Source: Gammaproteobacteria bacterium (lineage in GTDB: Bacteria > Pseudomonadota > Gammaproteobacteria > Pseudomonadales > Pseudomonadaceae). Taken from it: DNA of 35,969 bases. Both the position numbers and the translations under genes were made by a program. Each line of letters opens with the position of its first letter. Within the stretch, counting starts at the first letter, position 1. The notes below the pieces were generated by a model that saw only the letters and a program-made list of their open reading frames with translations, ran no database searches and was not told where the DNA came from. Shown here one piece after another: positions 26,629 through 35,887 of this stretch. The stretch lies in NCBI GenBank assembly GCA_012719655.1, contig JAAXZZ010000200.1, forward strand, positions 1-35,969, given 5' to 3'.

Positions 26629-27387
26629 TTATAGGTTTGGTCGATCTTTATTCAGTTGCACCGGCTCATTTAATGGGCGACGCATGGCTTGGCGCATCTT
26701 AATGTTGAGTGCTTCCACACCCAGCGAGAAGGCCATCGCAAAGTAAATGTAGCCTTTAGGTACATGCACTTCAAACGCTTCGGCGATCAGTAGGGTGCCG
26801 ACCACGATTAAAAATGACAGCGCAAGAATTTTCAGTGATGGGTGTTTTTCGATAAACGCGCTGATTGTGCCAGCGGCGAGCATCATCACCACCACGGAAA
26901 TTATAATCGCAGCCACCATGACGGGTATGTGCTGGACTAAACCTACTGCAGTGATGACGGAGTCGAGCGAGAAGATAATATCAATCACCGCAATTTGTAG
27001 AATTACCCCGATAAAACCTGCTTTAACCGCACCGCCATGTTCGGAGGCTTCTTCTCCTTCTACGCTGTGCCAAATTTCCAAGGTGCTTTTCAACAACAGA
27101 AATAGGCCACCAAAGAACAGGATTAGGTCGCGCCCAGAAATGCCTTCTCCCAACACGACAAATAAGTCGTTGGTGAGGCGCATCACCCAAGTGATCGACA
27201 GCAGCAACAAGATCCGCGTACCCATGGCTAACGCTAAACCAAAGAAGCGGCCTTTAGCCTGCTGATGAGCAGGCAAGCGACTGACTAGAATTGAAATGAA
27301 AATAATATTGTCGATACCCAAAACGATTTCTAAGGCCGTGAGGGTAAGAAAAGCAATCCAGATTTCTGGACTTGTCAGCCATTCCAT
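26629..27387 (-). CDS. TerC family integral membrane protein
   Basis: Polytopic membrane protein of 252 residues with the two TerC signature blocks LEIVLGIDNIIFISIL and VDIIFSLDSVITAVGL, each carrying an Asp in a membrane helix. TerC-family proteins include manganese exporters and metal-loading partners of exported enzymes; which activity applies is not visible here. A short soluble tail ends RPLNEPVQLNKDRPNL. It starts 6 bases after the small MscS-type gene and probably belongs to one transcript with it and the ABC-F gene. Confidence 0.93.
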   Translation of the reverse strand: MEWLTSPEIWIAFLTLTALEIVLGIDNIIFISILVSRLPAHQQAKGRFFGLALAMGTRILLLLSITWVMRLTNDLFVVLGEGISGRDLILFFGGLFLLLKSTLEIWHSVEGEEASEHGGAVKAGFIGVILQIAVIDIIFSLDSVITAVGLVQHIPVMVAAIIISVVVMMLAAGTISAFIEKHPSLKILALSFLIVVGTLLIAEAFEVHVPKGYIYFAMAFSLGVEALNIKMRQAMRRPLNEPVQLNKDRPNL

Positions 27388-27393
27388 AAGAGG

Positions 27394-27966
27394 TTATTTC
27401 TCTAAAGGTTGAGGAAGCTCTGGACCACGCCAGCGCCGGATGATTTTCTGGAAAAACAAGCTGTTAGGGATTTGTAATAGGGCACCTTGGTTGCCTTCGC
27501 TGAGATCCTCTAAGGTTGTGTACAACATATTAATGGTGACCACGCGACCGCGTACACCTGGTTTTTCTGCGCTTTCCAAGACTTCCACGCGATCGCCGAG
27601 ACGAAAAGGCCCCACGGTAAAGATCAGTGCAGCACAGAATAAATTAGAGAGCACGCTCCAAACCGCAAAGAAGGCAACTGCTGCAACGGCGACAAAACCA
27701 GTGAGTGCGGTCCACAGCACACTAGCGGATACGCCAAAACGCTCTAAAATCAGCATAAAGGCGCTACCAATCACCAGCCAGCGAATCGCTCCGCGTAGCG
27801 GCAATAACATGCTTGGCGGCATGTGATAGCGCCCGGCAATGCTAGTGAGGCCGCGTGCCAGTAAGCGCTGTAACAACCATGCCGCCAATGCGATGATGAG
27901 AATTTGTGCGCCAGGAATCAGTATGCTAAACCAGTCTACTGCCCACTGCTCAAACCACTGTTTCAT
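27394..27966 (-). CDS. Small mechanosensitive ion channel family protein (MscS-type)
   Basis: Membrane protein of 190 residues, compact compared with E. coli MscS (286). It shows three hydrophobic segments, the last (VAFFAVWSVLSNLFCAALIFTVGPFRLGD) corresponding to the pore-lining helix and the start of the beta domain with GDRVEV. The C-terminal alpha/beta domain that follows in MscS is largely missing: the protein ends shortly after IPNSLFFQKIIRRW. The gene overlaps the ABC-F stop by 4 bases and precedes terC by 6. Confidence 0.85.
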   Translation of the reverse strand: MKQWFEQWAVDWFSILIPGAQILIIALAAWLLQRLLARGLTSIAGRYHMPPSMLLPLRGAIRWLVIGSAFMLILERFGVSASVLWTALTGFVAVAAVAFFAVWSVLSNLFCAALIFTVGPFRLGDRVEVLESAEKPGVRGRVVTINMLYTTLEDLSEGNQGALLQIPNSLFFQKIIRRWRGPELPQPLEK

Positions 27967-29882
27967 AGATTAGCCTCAAGTTTACTTTGCAATGCTTCCA
28001 ATTCTTCTAGGCTGTTAAGCCAAGTTTCTTCTAGCTGTGCTTGTTGTTGCAGCAGTTCACTTTGTGTGCTCAGGTGCTGCTTGAGTTGCTCTTTTTGTGC
28101 CTGTTCATAGAGACTGTTATCCGCTAAAACAGTTTCTAAAGCCGTTAGCTTTTTGTGCAGCGTATCCAATTGTTTTTCTAGTTGATCAGCCTGTTTGCGC
28201 AAGGGTGCCAACTGCTGGCGCAATGCCGCTGCCGCTTGCCGTTGGGCACGCTTATCGGTTTTATCGGCACTGACTTCGTTGCTACTGATGCTCGGTTGCA
28301 GCTGGCGCAAGCGGTAGTCGCTGAGCCATTTGCTGTAATCCTCAAGGTCGCCTTCGAATTCTTGTACGCGGCCTTCGGCCACTAGATACAGATCGTCAAC
28401 TGTGCTTTTAATTAAATGGCGGTCGTGGGATACCAGCAACAGTGCGCCGGAGAAGTCTTGCAGCGCCATGCTCAAGGCTTGACGCATTTCTAAATCAAGA
28501 TGGTTGGTCGGCTCATCGAGCAGCAATAGATTGGGTTTGCCCCAGGCAATCAGTGCTAAGGCTAAGCGCGCCTTTTCACCGCCAGAGAAATTCACCACCG
28601 GCTCGTCGCAACGTTTACCGCGGAAATCAAAACCCCCTAAAAAGTCGCGTAAGACTTGTTCGCGCTCAGTCGGTGCAATGCGCTGTACGTGCAGTAAAGG
28701 GCTGGCTTTGGGGTCGAGCGAATCCAGCTGATGCTGAGCAAAATAGCCAATCACTAGGTTTTCACCACAGGTCAACTTGCCCGCTAGCAGTGGTAAATCG
28801 TTCATGATGCTTTTGATCAGGGTTGATTTACCGGCCCCATTGGGGCCGAGTAACGCAATGCGCGCACCGGGCACCAGTTGCAGTTTCACCTTGCTTAAAA
28901 TAGCTTGCTCAGTGCTATAACCCAGCGTGGCCTGATCCAGATCGAGCAGCGGACTGGAGACTTTGTCGGCTTCGCGAAACACAAAATTAAAGGGTGAATC
29001 AAAGTGCGCAGCGGATAATTCTTCCATGCGCTCCAAGGCTTTAACGCGGCTTTGTGCTTGCTTAGCTTTACTGGCTTTGGCTTTAAAGCGGCGGATAAAG
29101 TCTTCCATATGCGCACGTTGCGCTTGTTGTTTTTCGAAGGCTTGTTGCTGTTGCATGATGCGTTCAGCTCGAGCGCGTTCAAAGGCTGTGTAACCGCCGC
29201 GATACAAGGTCAGTTTTTGCTGATCGACGTGGACAATATGGCCGACCACCGCGTCGAGGAAATCACGGTCGTGAGAAATCAACAATAAAGTGCCGGGGTA
29301 ACTTTGCAGCCAGCCTTCGAGCCAGAGAATGGCGTCGAGGTCTAAGTGGTTGGTTGGCTCATCGAGTAGCAATAAATCCGATGGGCACATTAATGCTTGT
29401 GCCAGATTTAAGCGCATGCGCCAACCACCAGAAAAACTATTGACCTGGTTTTCCATCTGTTCTTCGAGAAAGCCTAAGCCGGCCAGTAATTTACGTGCAC
29501 GGGCATCGGCAGTATAGGCGTCAGCGCTGTCCAGTTCGGCGTGTAAACGACCAAGCTCGGCGCCATCGTGCAACTCTTCAGCCTTGGCTAACTGTTGTTG
29601 AATGGCGCGTAAGTGCGTGTCACCATCCAAAACATAATCAATTGCGCTCTGATTGGGCGCATCGATTTCTTGGCGCATATGGGCAATGCGCCAGTTGGCC
29701 GGTAATGCACAATCGCCTGCATCAGGATGCAGCTTGCCGCGCAGCAAGGCGAAGAGACTGGATTTGCCGGCGCCATTGGCACCAATTAAGCCGACTTTAT
29801 GCCCTGGGTGCAGGGTTAATTCTGCATTTTCCAGTAAGCGTAGTGGACCGCGTTGTAAGGTAAGTTCTGAGATTCGTATCAT
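27963..29882 (-). CDS. ABC-F family ATPase (YheS-like)
   Basis: Soluble twin-ATPase protein without membrane domains; ABC-F proteins act on the ribosome. The start at ATG 29882 gives 639 residues beginning MIRISELTLQRGPLRLLENA, the usual start and length; a longer frame to 30071 overlaps the neighbouring hydrolase and is rejected. Two ATPase domains carry GANGAGKSS and GPNGAGKST, signatures SFSGGWRMRL and NFSGGEKARLAL, and two copies of LLLLDEPTNHLDL. A linker rich in KAKASKAKQAQSR and a C-terminal coiled coil follow the family plan. The resemblance to YheS over Uup or EttA rests on length and N-terminus. Confidence 0.93.
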   Translation of the reverse strand: MIRISELTLQRGPLRLLENAELTLHPGHKVGLIGANGAGKSSLFALLRGKLHPDAGDCALPANWRIAHMRQEIDAPNQSAIDYVLDGDTHLRAIQQQLAKAEELHDGAELGRLHAELDSADAYTADARARKLLAGLGFLEEQMENQVNSFSGGWRMRLNLAQALMCPSDLLLLDEPTNHLDLDAILWLEGWLQSYPGTLLLISHDRDFLDAVVGHIVHVDQQKLTLYRGGYTAFERARAERIMQQQQAFEKQQAQRAHMEDFIRRFKAKASKAKQAQSRVKALERMEELSAAHFDSPFNFVFREADKVSSPLLDLDQATLGYSTEQAILSKVKLQLVPGARIALLGPNGAGKSTLIKSIMNDLPLLAGKLTCGENLVIGYFAQHQLDSLDPKASPLLHVQRIAPTEREQVLRDFLGGFDFRGKRCDEPVVNFSGGEKARLALALIAWGKPNLLLLDEPTNHLDLEMRQALSMALQDFSGALLLVSHDRHLIKSTVDDLYLVAEGRVQEFEGDLEDYSKWLSDYRLRQLQPSISSNEVSADKTDKRAQRQAAAALRQQLAPLRKQADQLEKQLDTLHKKLTALETVLADNSLYEQAQKEQLKQHLSTQSELLQQQAQLEETWLNSLEELEALQSKLEANL

Positions 29883-30006
29883 GCGGCGCAGTTTAGCAGT
29901 TTCGCCGCGGTTACCAATATGGGCTGAGAGATATTTAGTTGCTGTTGTGGCGCAATAGACTGGGTAGCCTGTGCTACGGCTCCCCAGCTTGATTGATTTG
30001 TCTAAC

Positions 30007-30876
30007 TTAGCGGGCCAGTTGCTGCGCAGCAGATTGGGCATTGTCGATACTAAAACGCCCCTTACTGTCACGCATGACTGTCCCGATTGCCACAGTTGGA
30101 TCGTGGGTGAAAACTAAACGTCCGTTGCGCGCCTGCAAGTCATCGAGCAGTGCTTGTTTTTCTTCGATCAAACCTTCGGGGAAACGGTCGTAACCCATGG
30201 TGATTGGTAGATGCACCCAAGGTGCGCCGGGCACTAAATCACCGGGGAACACTACAGGGCCGTCTGGCATGGCGACTTCTGGCAGCATTTGCCCTGGTGT
30301 ATGGCCATGGCTCCAATGCAAACGCCAACCATCGCCCAGCAGTGGGTGGCTGGGGCTGTCATCGTCCACCAAATGTAAGCGGCCGCAGTCTTTGAGTAGG
30401 GCCAGTAGTTCAGGGATATAGGATGCACGGTCGCGGGCGTGGGGGTTATTGGCACGCTGCCATTGGCCTTGGCCGGTCAGGTATTGTGCGTTGGGAAACA
30501 GCAGTTCTGCTGGTTGTCCTTCCTGCCAAGCAGACAGTAAGCCGCCAGCGTGGTCAAAGTGCAAGTGCGTGAGCAGCACAATATCAATATCTTCATGGGT
30601 TAACCCCTGCGCAGCAAGGCTGTCGAGTAGCACGTGATGGCTTTCTTGCACGCCAAAACGCTCTTTCATCTCCGGCGAGAAAAAAGCGCCAATCCCAGTT
30701 TCAATTAAAATATTACGCTCGGCTTCTTGCACTAAAAGGGCGCGGCAACCGAGGTCGATACGGTTTAGCTCATCGGGCTGCATCCAGCGCTGCCACAGGG
30801 CTTTGGGGGCATTGCCAAACATCGCGCCGCCATCGAGCTTTTGGCTGTTGCCTTGCAGGGTGGTTAAGGTTCTCAT
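30007..30876 (-). CDS. MBL-fold metallo-hydrolase
   Basis: Metallo-beta-lactamase superfamily enzyme of 289 residues. The zinc motif HLHFDH is at 104-109 (within [12 protein letters not shown]), later ligands are in HGHTPGQ and [10 protein letters not shown], and the C-terminal His is in [11 protein letters not shown]. The family resembles quorum-signal lactonases and general Zn hydrolases, but no substrate can be named. ATG 30876 ([10 protein letters not shown]) is preferred over 30903; GGAG is 10 bases upstream. The leader and start codon contain AACAATAAT, a possible Hfq/Crc site. Confidence 0.9.
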   Translation of the reverse strand: MRTLTTLQGNSQKLDGGAMFGNAPKALWQRWMQPDELNRIDLGCRALLVQEAERNILIETGIGAFFSPEMKERFGVQESHHVLLDSLAAQGLTHEDIDIVLLTHLHFDHAGGLLSAWQEGQPAELLFPNAQYLTGQGQWQRANNPHARDRASYIPELLALLKDCGRLHLVDDDSPSHPLLGDGWRLHWSHGHTPGQMLPEVAMPDGPVVFPGDLVPGAPWVHLPITMGYDRFPEGLIEEKQALLDDLQARNGRLVFTHDPTVAIGTVMRDSKGRFSIDNAQSAAQQLAR

Positions 30877-30949
30877 TATTGTTGTGCTCCTGATCTTTAG
30901 CATGTGGCCAGCCTTGCAACGCTGATGCTGCAGGGCTGACTAACTTATT

Positions 30950-32722
30950 TTAAAACTGTTCTGCGGCTACCCCATACAAAGGTTGACTACCGGCTTTAAT
31001 GCTGGCTTCAAGGCTGAGCGTGCGTGGCAACATACGACTGAAATAAAAATCAGCAGTGGCCAGTTTGGCGCTATAAAACTCCGGTTCTTGTGCATGGTTT
31101 TTTTGCGCTGCGGTGGCCATCCGCGACCACATCCACGCGTAAGCCACATAGCCAAACAGGTGCAGGTATTCAACTGAGGCGGCGCCCACTTCGTTCTTGT
31201 TGTTGGCCGCTTTTTCGAGCAGCCATTGGCTGACGCTTTCTAAACGAGTGACTGCCGATAGCACTTCTGTGCGGTATAAAGTCTCGGGCTGGTTAACCTG
31301 CTCACGAATCTGCTGAGTAAAGGCGGTTAAAGACTCGCCACGATTGGCAATGATTTTACGCCCCACTAAATCCAACGCTTGAATACCGTTGGTGCCTTCA
31401 TAGATTTGCGCAATACGCACATCACGGACCAATTGCTCTTGGCCCCACTCGCGTACATAGCCATGACCGCCAAACACTTGCTGGCCGTGGATGCAGCTTT
31501 CTAAACCGATATCGGTGAAAAATGCTTTAGTCACTGGTGTCAGTAAGGCGACTAAGTTTTGCGCTTGCTCAGCCAATACGGGATCAGGGCTGAATTTAGC
31601 AATATCCAATTGCTTACCCACATAGCAAGCAAAGGCGCGACTGCCTTCGGTCATGCTTTTCATGGTCAGCAGCATACGGCGCACATCGGCATGCACAATA
31701 ATCGGGTCAGCGGCGTGTTCTGGGTTTTGCACGCCGGTCGCGGCGCGGCTTTGGATACGCTCGCGGGCATAGTGAGCAGCGCGTTGGTAGGAGGTTTCGG
31801 CGCAGCCAATACCCTGAATACCAATGGACAAACGCTCGTAGTTCATCATGGTGAACATGGCGGCCAAGCCTTTATTGGGCTCGCCAACTAAGTAGCCTTT
31901 GGCGTCATCAAAGTTCATTACGCAGGTGGCGGAGGCTTTGATGCCCATTTTGTGCTCGATGGAACCGCAAGTCACCGCATTGGCGCTACCGAGCGAGCCA
32001 TCGGCATTGACGTTGATTTTTGGCACTAAAAATAAGGAAATACCGCGAGCACCTTCAGGCGCATTTGGCAGTTTGGCCAGCACTAAGTGAATGATGTTTT
32101 CCGTTAGATCTTGCTCGCCACCCGTAATAAAAATTTTACTGCCAGTAATCTTGTAACTGCCGTCGCTGTTTTCCGTAGCGCGGGTGCGAATTAAGCCCAA
32201 GTCCGTACCGGCATGGGCTTCAGTTAAGCACATCACCCCAGCCCAACGGCCTGCATACAGTGGTGGTAAATAGGTGTTTTTCAACGCTTCACTGGCATGG
32301 GCATCAATGGCTAAACAGGCGCCTGAAGTGAGGGCGGAGTATAGGGCAAAGCTTGAGTCAGCAGCGTAGAGCATTTCTTCAAATTGCACTGAAAGCATTT
32401 TTGGCATACCCATACCGCCATAGCTAGGATTGCCGGATAAGCCAACCCAACCGCCTTCAATGTAAGTCTTATAAGCGTTTTTAAAACCGTCAGGCGTAGT
32501 GACCATGCCGTTGTCCCATTGCGCGCCTTGTTCATCGCCATTACGGCTCAGTGGTGCGATCAGTTGGCCGGTTACTTTGGCGGCTTCTTCTAAAATGGCA
32601 TCGGCGGTTTCTCGATCTACGGTGTCTTGTAAGGGTGGCAATTGTTCCCAGACGTGAGAGGCATTAAACACTTCGTGCAGGACAAAGCGTAAGTCGCGCA
32701 AAGGGGCGTTGTAATCAGACAT
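30950..32722 (-). CDS. Acyl-CoA dehydrogenase with C-terminal extension
   Basis: FAD enzyme of 590 residues that introduces the trans-2 double bond in the first step of beta-oxidation. It has the MCAD-like core with MCLTEAHAGTDLG (164-176), KIFITGGEQDLT, and the catalytic glutamate E442 in IYEGTNGIQALDLVGRK, plus the C-terminal acyl-CoA dehydrogenase extension (about 460-590) of the roughly 600-residue bacterial subgroup. This subgroup is common in Pseudomonas and processes medium/long-chain acyl-CoAs; the exact range is not determined. Its neighbours, a permease and an acyl-CoA synthetase, fit a fatty- or organic-acid degradation role. Confidence 0.94.
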   Translation of the reverse strand: MSDYNAPLRDLRFVLHEVFNASHVWEQLPPLQDTVDRETADAILEEAAKVTGQLIAPLSRNGDEQGAQWDNGMVTTPDGFKNAYKTYIEGGWVGLSGNPSYGGMGMPKMLSVQFEEMLYAADSSFALYSALTSGACLAIDAHASEALKNTYLPPLYAGRWAGVMCLTEAHAGTDLGLIRTRATENSDGSYKITGSKIFITGGEQDLTENIIHLVLAKLPNAPEGARGISLFLVPKINVNADGSLGSANAVTCGSIEHKMGIKASATCVMNFDDAKGYLVGEPNKGLAAMFTMMNYERLSIGIQGIGCAETSYQRAAHYARERIQSRAATGVQNPEHAADPIIVHADVRRMLLTMKSMTEGSRAFACYVGKQLDIAKFSPDPVLAEQAQNLVALLTPVTKAFFTDIGLESCIHGQQVFGGHGYVREWGQEQLVRDVRIAQIYEGTNGIQALDLVGRKIIANRGESLTAFTQQIREQVNQPETLYRTEVLSAVTRLESVSQWLLEKAANNKNEVGAASVEYLHLFGYVAYAWMWSRMATAAQKNHAQEPEFYSAKLATADFYFSRMLPRTLSLEASIKAGSQPLYGVAAEQF

Positions 32723-32741
32723 AAACTATCCTATTGGGTTG

Positions 32742-32770
32742 TGGTAGCTGCTGCTAGAAGCCAGCTACCA
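32742..32770 (-). terminator. Inverted repeat between the permease and acyl-CoA dehydrogenase genes
   Basis: A 9-bp perfect stem TGGTAGCTG/CAGCTACCA encloses an 11-nt loop, just downstream of the permease stop and 20 bases before the dehydrogenase start. No T run follows on the minus strand, so termination, processing or attenuation are all possible. Confidence 0.45.
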
Positions 32771-32785
32771 AAGGCAGGTGAGCGA

Positions 32786-34162
32786 TTATTCTGCGGTGGT
32801 TGAATCCGTCTCTGTGCTTGGATTGGTAGTGGTGAATTTTAGAATATGCGTGCGTTCCACTAAAATATACAAAGCTGCACCGGCGGCTAATCCCCAGCCA
32901 GCGCCATACACAGCTAAGACCACACCCATGGTGCCGGCAATGCCGCGCTCGGTGTTGTTATTGAGTTGTTCAAAACCGACCATCAAGCAAATATAGCCGG
33001 TGAGTACCAAGGTCAGTGATAAGGCAATTGGCAGTACCGGTTGGAAAAACGTCACTAACGGCAGCATGAACAAAGCCAAAAAGCCGGTAATCCAAAACGT
33101 ACCACCACCGCTATAAATGGACTCCATCGCATGGCGTCCATACTTGTAGCGTTCTGCCATGGTCGCCGCCACTGCTGTCCATAATGGACCCGCTAAGCCT
33201 GGGTAAGGGGCAAAGAAAGCATGAATTGCGTTACGTAGAGCGGTGACTAAGTGCACGCGGTCAATGTTGTTTTCGATTTTTTCATCGGGGCGCAATTCAT
33301 CGGCGCGCTGCATTAAAGATTGACCAACGATGATGTCGCCAAAGGCAATGATGTAAGCAATCACCGCGGTAGGTATGGCCAACATAAAGATCTTGGCATC
33401 TGGGAAACCGAGAGTGAATGGTAGATAGCTCCACATCTCGGAGAAAGCTGGCGCAGTGATACCAAAGCGAATATCTGGCATTGTGTATTCACCGACCGCA
33501 ATACCGATAAAAATCGCAATCAGCATGCCGGGGACCATTCCATAATTGACAACTTTACGAGCAATCGGCAGGCGCTCAGTTAAACCACGGAAAGACACTG
33601 AAAACATCAGATACAGACACACCAAACTACCGATGACTAACGAGATAGGGGTGTTAGCTAGACGGCCGCCGGCATCAATCTCACCAATTAAAGCCGCGAT
33701 ACCTGCGCCAATAATAATGCCGCCTTTCATCGAGTTAGGAATGATGCGCACTAGGGTGCTACCAAGCCGAGTGATGCCCAGAAAGAGAAAAATCACAAAA
33801 ACCAAGAACTGCAAAGCAAACAAAGCTTGGATGGCTTCTGGGCCGGGTTCGAAATCACCGAGAAACAGCAGCACCACAGGGATACCAGGGGTAATCCAGC
33901 CCGGCACAAAAGGCACACCCAGTAAGGCCGGCAGCATAAAGCCAATACCGCAGACAGTGACGTAAGCCAGAGCCACGTCGTAGGGTAAGCCTAGATATTT
34001 TTCTAACAATGGAATCATGCCCAGGCTGACCACAAACATGATCAGGGCTTGGAACATTTCCGCGGTTTCCCAGCGGTAATGGATAAAGGGTAGGCGTACT
34101 TTAAAAGGACCAGCGGGCCAGAATGGCTGTTCTTCACCGTTTTTACGTTGATACAGTTGCAT
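32786..34162 (-). CDS. NCS2-type (SLC23-like) permease
   Basis: Polytopic inner-membrane transporter of 458 residues with about 12 hydrophobic helices. Conserved blocks such as MKGGIIIGAGIAALIGE and VIAYIIAFGDIIVGQSLMQ place it near the nucleobase-cation-symporter-2 / SLC23 families, but it is not a canonical xanthine or uracil permease. Its position between acyl-CoA dehydrogenase and acyl-CoA synthetase genes makes an organic-acid substrate possible, which is inference. The AAGAGG ribosome binding site precedes the ATG, and its leader has a CA-repeat stretch. Confidence 0.8.
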   Translation of the reverse strand: MQLYQRKNGEEQPFWPAGPFKVRLPFIHYRWETAEMFQALIMFVVSLGMIPLLEKYLGLPYDVALAYVTVCGIGFMLPALLGVPFVPGWITPGIPVVLLFLGDFEPGPEAIQALFALQFLVFVIFLFLGITRLGSTLVRIIPNSMKGGIIIGAGIAALIGEIDAGGRLANTPISLVIGSLVCLYLMFSVSFRGLTERLPIARKVVNYGMVPGMLIAIFIGIAVGEYTMPDIRFGITAPAFSEMWSYLPFTLGFPDAKIFMLAIPTAVIAYIIAFGDIIVGQSLMQRADELRPDEKIENNIDRVHLVTALRNAIHAFFAPYPGLAGPLWTAVAATMAERYKYGRHAMESIYSGGGTFWITGFLALFMLPLVTFFQPVLPIALSLTLVLTGYICLMVGFEQLNNNTERGIAGTMGVVLAVYGAGWGLAAGAALYILVERTHILKFTTTNPSTETDSTTAE

Positions 34163-34224
34163 AGTTAAAGCCTCTTAAGCGACCTGTGTTGTGCCCTAAC
34201 CAAGTGATAGGCTACACAGGTTTA

Positions 34225-34240
34225 GTTTTATTGTTGTTGT
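34225..34240 (-). promoter_or_regulatory. Candidate Hfq/Crc-like CA motif in the permease leader
   Basis: Minus-strand sequence ACAACAACAATAAAAC contains four A-A-N triplets in a row, about 63-78 bases upstream of the permease ATG. It lies in a 102-base gap next to a small CAGGTT/AACCTG hairpin (34246-34261). It is farther from the start than typical Crc-repressed sites, so the role is uncertain. Confidence 0.3.
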
Positions 34241-34264
34241 AAGTGCAGGTTTTTTAACCTGTTG

Positions 34265-35887
34265 TTATAGCGCTTTAGCGTTTTCACGCAGAACAAATTT
34301 TTGGATTTTTCCCGTTGAGGTTTTTGGCAATTGGGTAAATACCACGGTTTTTGGCACTTTAAATGCGGCCAAATGCTCGCGGCAAAAGCTCTTAATATCT
34401 TCCTCAGTGATATGCCCTTGGCCGGCTTTTAACGCAATAAAGGCGCAAGGCGTTTCGCCCCAATGAGCATCAGGACGCGCCACCACCGCTGCTTCTAATA
34501 CGGCTGGGTGATGGTAGAGCACACCTTCCACTTCAATGGTGGAAATGTTTTCGCCACCAGAAATGATGATGTCTTTGGAGCGGTCTTTAATTTCCACATA
34601 ACCATCGGCATGCCAAACGGCTAAGTCACCGGTATGGAACCAGTCGCCTGCAAAGGCTTCCTGGGTGGCCGTTGGGTTCTTCAGGTAGCCCTTCATCACG
34701 GTATTGCCGCGCATAAAAATTTCGCCGATGGTTTGCCCATCTTTAGGTGTTGGCGCTAAAGTTTTTGGATCGCCCACCATCAATCCTTCCAAGGTTGGGT
34801 AGCGCACACCTTGGCGAGATTTAATCACTGCTCTTTCTTCCAGTGACAGTTCGTTCCATTCCTCATGCCAAGCGCACAAGGTCACTGGGCCGTAGACTTC
34901 AGTGAGGCCATAGACATGGGTGACTTCAATACCCATTTCTTCAACCGCACCAATCACTTTGGCAGGTGGTGCCGCGCCGGCAACCATGGCCTTGACTGGG
35001 TGCTCAATCGCTGCTTTTGCTTCTGCTGGCATGTTGACTAAGGCTTGCAGTACGATTGGCGCACTGCACATGTGGGTGACTTTTTCGCTACGGATTAAAT
35101 GCAGTATTTTTTGTGGATCGACTCGGCGTAAAAACACATGCACGCCGGCTAGAGCGGTGACTGTCCATGGGTAGCACCAGCCGTTGCAATGGAACATCGG
35201 CAAGGTCCACAGATACACCGGATGATTGCCCATGGCCCAAGTCATTTGATTACCCATCGAATTGAGAAAGGCGCCGCGGTGGTGATAGACCACACCTTTA
35301 GGATTGCCGGTGGTGCCAGAGGTGTAATTGAGCGCAATGGCTTGCCACTCATCGCTTGGCCAGTGCCAAACAAACTCAGGGTCACCTTCGGCTAAGAACG
35401 CTTCATAGTCCAAGTCACTGACGGGGTTGCCTTCACCGTACTCTGGGTCATTGACATCAATAATTAAGGGTGGGTGTTCCAGCATGCGGCAGGCCGTCTG
35501 CGCTACATCGCAAAACTCACGATCCACCACTAAGACTTTCGCTTCACCGTGTTGCAGCATAAAGCTAATGGCTTCTGCATCGAGACGCACGTTGAGGGTG
35601 TTAATCACCGCGCCAATCATCGGCACCGCAAAGTGCAGCTCTAGCATTTCTGGAATATTGGGTAACATCACTGCAACAGTGTCATCTTTGCCTATCCCGC
35701 GACCGGCTAGCGCAGAAGCGAGTTTACGGCAGCGCGTATAGGTTTGTTCCCAGGTACGACGAATCGCGCCATGTACCACGGCAGGGTAATTAGGATAGAT
35801 TGCAGCGGTACGCTCAATAAAACTGAGTGGGCTCAGTGCAACGTGATTGACTGGGTTGCGGGCAAGGCCTTGCTCGTAGATCGACAT
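34265..35887 (-). CDS. Acyl-CoA synthetase (AMP-forming, ANL superfamily)
   Basis: Activates a carboxylic acid to its CoA thioester through an acyl-adenylate. The 540 residues contain the phosphate-binding loop TSGTTGNPKG (189-198), YGLTE (326-330), HTGD (418-421), the hinge region DRSKDIIISGGENIS, and the catalytic lysine K527 in TGKIQK. It resembles the medium-chain and short/branched-chain ligases widespread in Pseudomonas, and the substrate is not fixed by sequence. It is likely co-transcribed or co-regulated with the permease and acyl-CoA dehydrogenase downstream. Confidence 0.94.
   Translation of the reverse strand: MSIYEQGLARNPVNHVALSPLSFIERTAAIYPNYPAVVHGAIRRTWEQTYTRCRKLASALAGRGIGKDDTVAVMLPNIPEMLELHFAVPMIGAVINTLNVRLDAEAISFMLQHGEAKVLVVDREFCDVAQTACRMLEHPPLIIDVNDPEYGEGNPVSDLDYEAFLAEGDPEFVWHWPSDEWQAIALNYTSGTTGNPKGVVYHHRGAFLNSMGNQMTWAMGNHPVYLWTLPMFHCNGWCYPWTVTALAGVHVFLRRVDPQKILHLIRSEKVTHMCSAPIVLQALVNMPAEAKAAIEHPVKAMVAGAAPPAKVIGAVEEMGIEVTHVYGLTEVYGPVTLCAWHEEWNELSLEERAVIKSRQGVRYPTLEGLMVGDPKTLAPTPKDGQTIGEIFMRGNTVMKGYLKNPTATQEAFAGDWFHTGDLAVWHADGYVEIKDRSKDIIISGGENISTIEVEGVLYHHPAVLEAAVVARPDAHWGETPCAFIALKAGQGHITEEDIKSFCREHLAAFKVPKTVVFTQLPKTSTGKIQKFVLRENAKAL

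Noticed and set aside
29883..30071. Longer N-terminus for the ABC-F ATPase
   Set aside because: The extension overlaps the end of the MBL-fold gene and does not resemble ABC-F proteins; MIRISELTLQRG at 29882 is the family start.
30909..30938. Hairpin between the acyl-CoA dehydrogenase and MBL-fold genes as terminator
   Set aside because: The 10-bp arms have a mismatch on the transcribed strand, the loop is 10 nt and no T run follows, so I do not call it.
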